From an uncultured Campylobacter sp. (GTDB taxonomy: Bacteria; Campylobacterota; Campylobacteria; Campylobacterales; Campylobacteraceae): 12,915 bases of DNA. The notes under the pieces were generated by a model. That model ran no database searches. It worked only from the letters and a program-made list of their open reading frames with translations, and was not told where the DNA came from. Below, piece after piece: positions 12,686 to 12,915 of the stretch. Location of the stretch: assembly GCF_938045465.1 (NCBI RefSeq), contig NZ_CALIBF010000033.1, positions 1 through 12,915 on the forward strand, written 5' to 3'. Position 1 is the stretch's first letter; each line of letters starts with the position of its first letter. The position numbers and the translations under genes were made by a program.

Positions 12686-12915
12686 ATGAAAATAGCGATA
12701 TTCGGCGCAGGAAACATCGGCGCAGCGGTAGCGAACGATCTTATCGTAAGCGATTCTTTAAGCCAAAAGTTAGATAACATCGCGCTTGTGGATGCGGTAG
12801 AACAGATCGCGCGCGGAAAAGCACTCGATCTTGCCCATGCAGCGGTTGTTTACGAGCGCGACCTGCTCATAAGCGGCAGTACGGAGCCCGGCGACATAGC
12901 GGACGCAGACATCGT
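12686..12915 (+). CDS. mdh: Malate dehydrogenase, 5' part (cut by window edge)
   Basis: The first 77 codons are visible and the frame runs off the right edge. The protein begins KIAIFGAGNIGAAVAN, a Rossmann dinucleotide-binding loop of GxGxxG type. The strand IALVDAVEQIARGKALDLAHA follows, in which Asp36 after the second strand favours NAD over NADP and GKALDL is typical of LDH-like malate dehydrogenases. Its role would be reversible oxidation of malate to oxaloacetate in the cytoplasmic TCA cycle. A lactate dehydrogenase of the same fold cannot be excluded, because the substrate-specificity loop lies beyond the window; Campylobacter context favours mdh. The start is supported by GGGAG at 12675-12679, six bases upstream. 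It follows mltG by 109 bp. Confidence 0.85.
   Translation, partial: MKIAIFGAGNIGAAVANDLIVSDSLSQKLDNIALVDAVEQIARGKALDLAHAAVVYERDLLISGSTEPGDIADADI

Overview
The window looks like chromosome from a Campylobacter of the relatively G+C-rich oral/gut group (C. gracilis, C. rectus or C. showae type). I cannot fix the species. The grounds are a 214-residue rubrerythrin with an N-terminal desulforedoxin domain (Campylobacter Rrc architecture), a XerH-type single recombinase, an LDH-like malate dehydrogenase, the moeA-murA neighbour pair, and AT-rich gaps full of AAATTT-type words between noticeably G+C-richer genes.

Layout, left to right: the 5' 55 nt of a tRNA-Gly(GCC) on the minus strand with a near-perfect sigma70 promoter; moeA (minus); a 474-bp gap holding a degenerate 24-25 bp periodic array; murA (minus), divergent from an NlpC/P60 lipoprotein (plus) across a compact region rich in candidate control sites; an AT-rich gap of about 750 bp; a rhomboid protease and a SixA-like histidine phosphatase (plus, probably one operon); a 409-bp gap; rrc (plus) with an inverted repeat at its promoter and ribosome binding site; a gene-free stretch of about 950 bp that starts with several strong inverted repeats; xerH, which overlaps the end of a large AsmA/YhdP-like envelope gene by four bases (both minus); divergent mltG (plus); and the first 77 codons of mdh (plus).

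Several genes share a cell-envelope theme. MurA makes a peptidoglycan precursor, the NlpC/P60 lipoprotein probably cuts peptidoglycan, MltG cleaves nascent glycan strands, and the AsmA-like protein belongs to a family tied to lipid transport and outer-membrane homeostasis. The remaining genes are housekeeping or stress functions: molybdenum cofactor insertion, peroxide defence, chromosome dimer resolution and the TCA cycle.

I see no CRISPR array, prophage, insertion sequence or recognisable defence system. The most unusual signals are: (1) the 24-25 bp periodic array between moeA and murA, whose unit resembles an in-frame insert of about 65 codons inside the SixA-like gene; (2) two GTTACC direct repeats 11 bp apart that coincide with the -35 position of the murA promoter, as at OmpR/PhoB-type activated promoters; (3) an 8-bp perfect inverted repeat spanning the rrc transcription start and ribosome binding site; and (4) a cluster of overlapping, partly mutually exclusive hairpins downstream of rrc that share their arm sequence with the xerH terminator.
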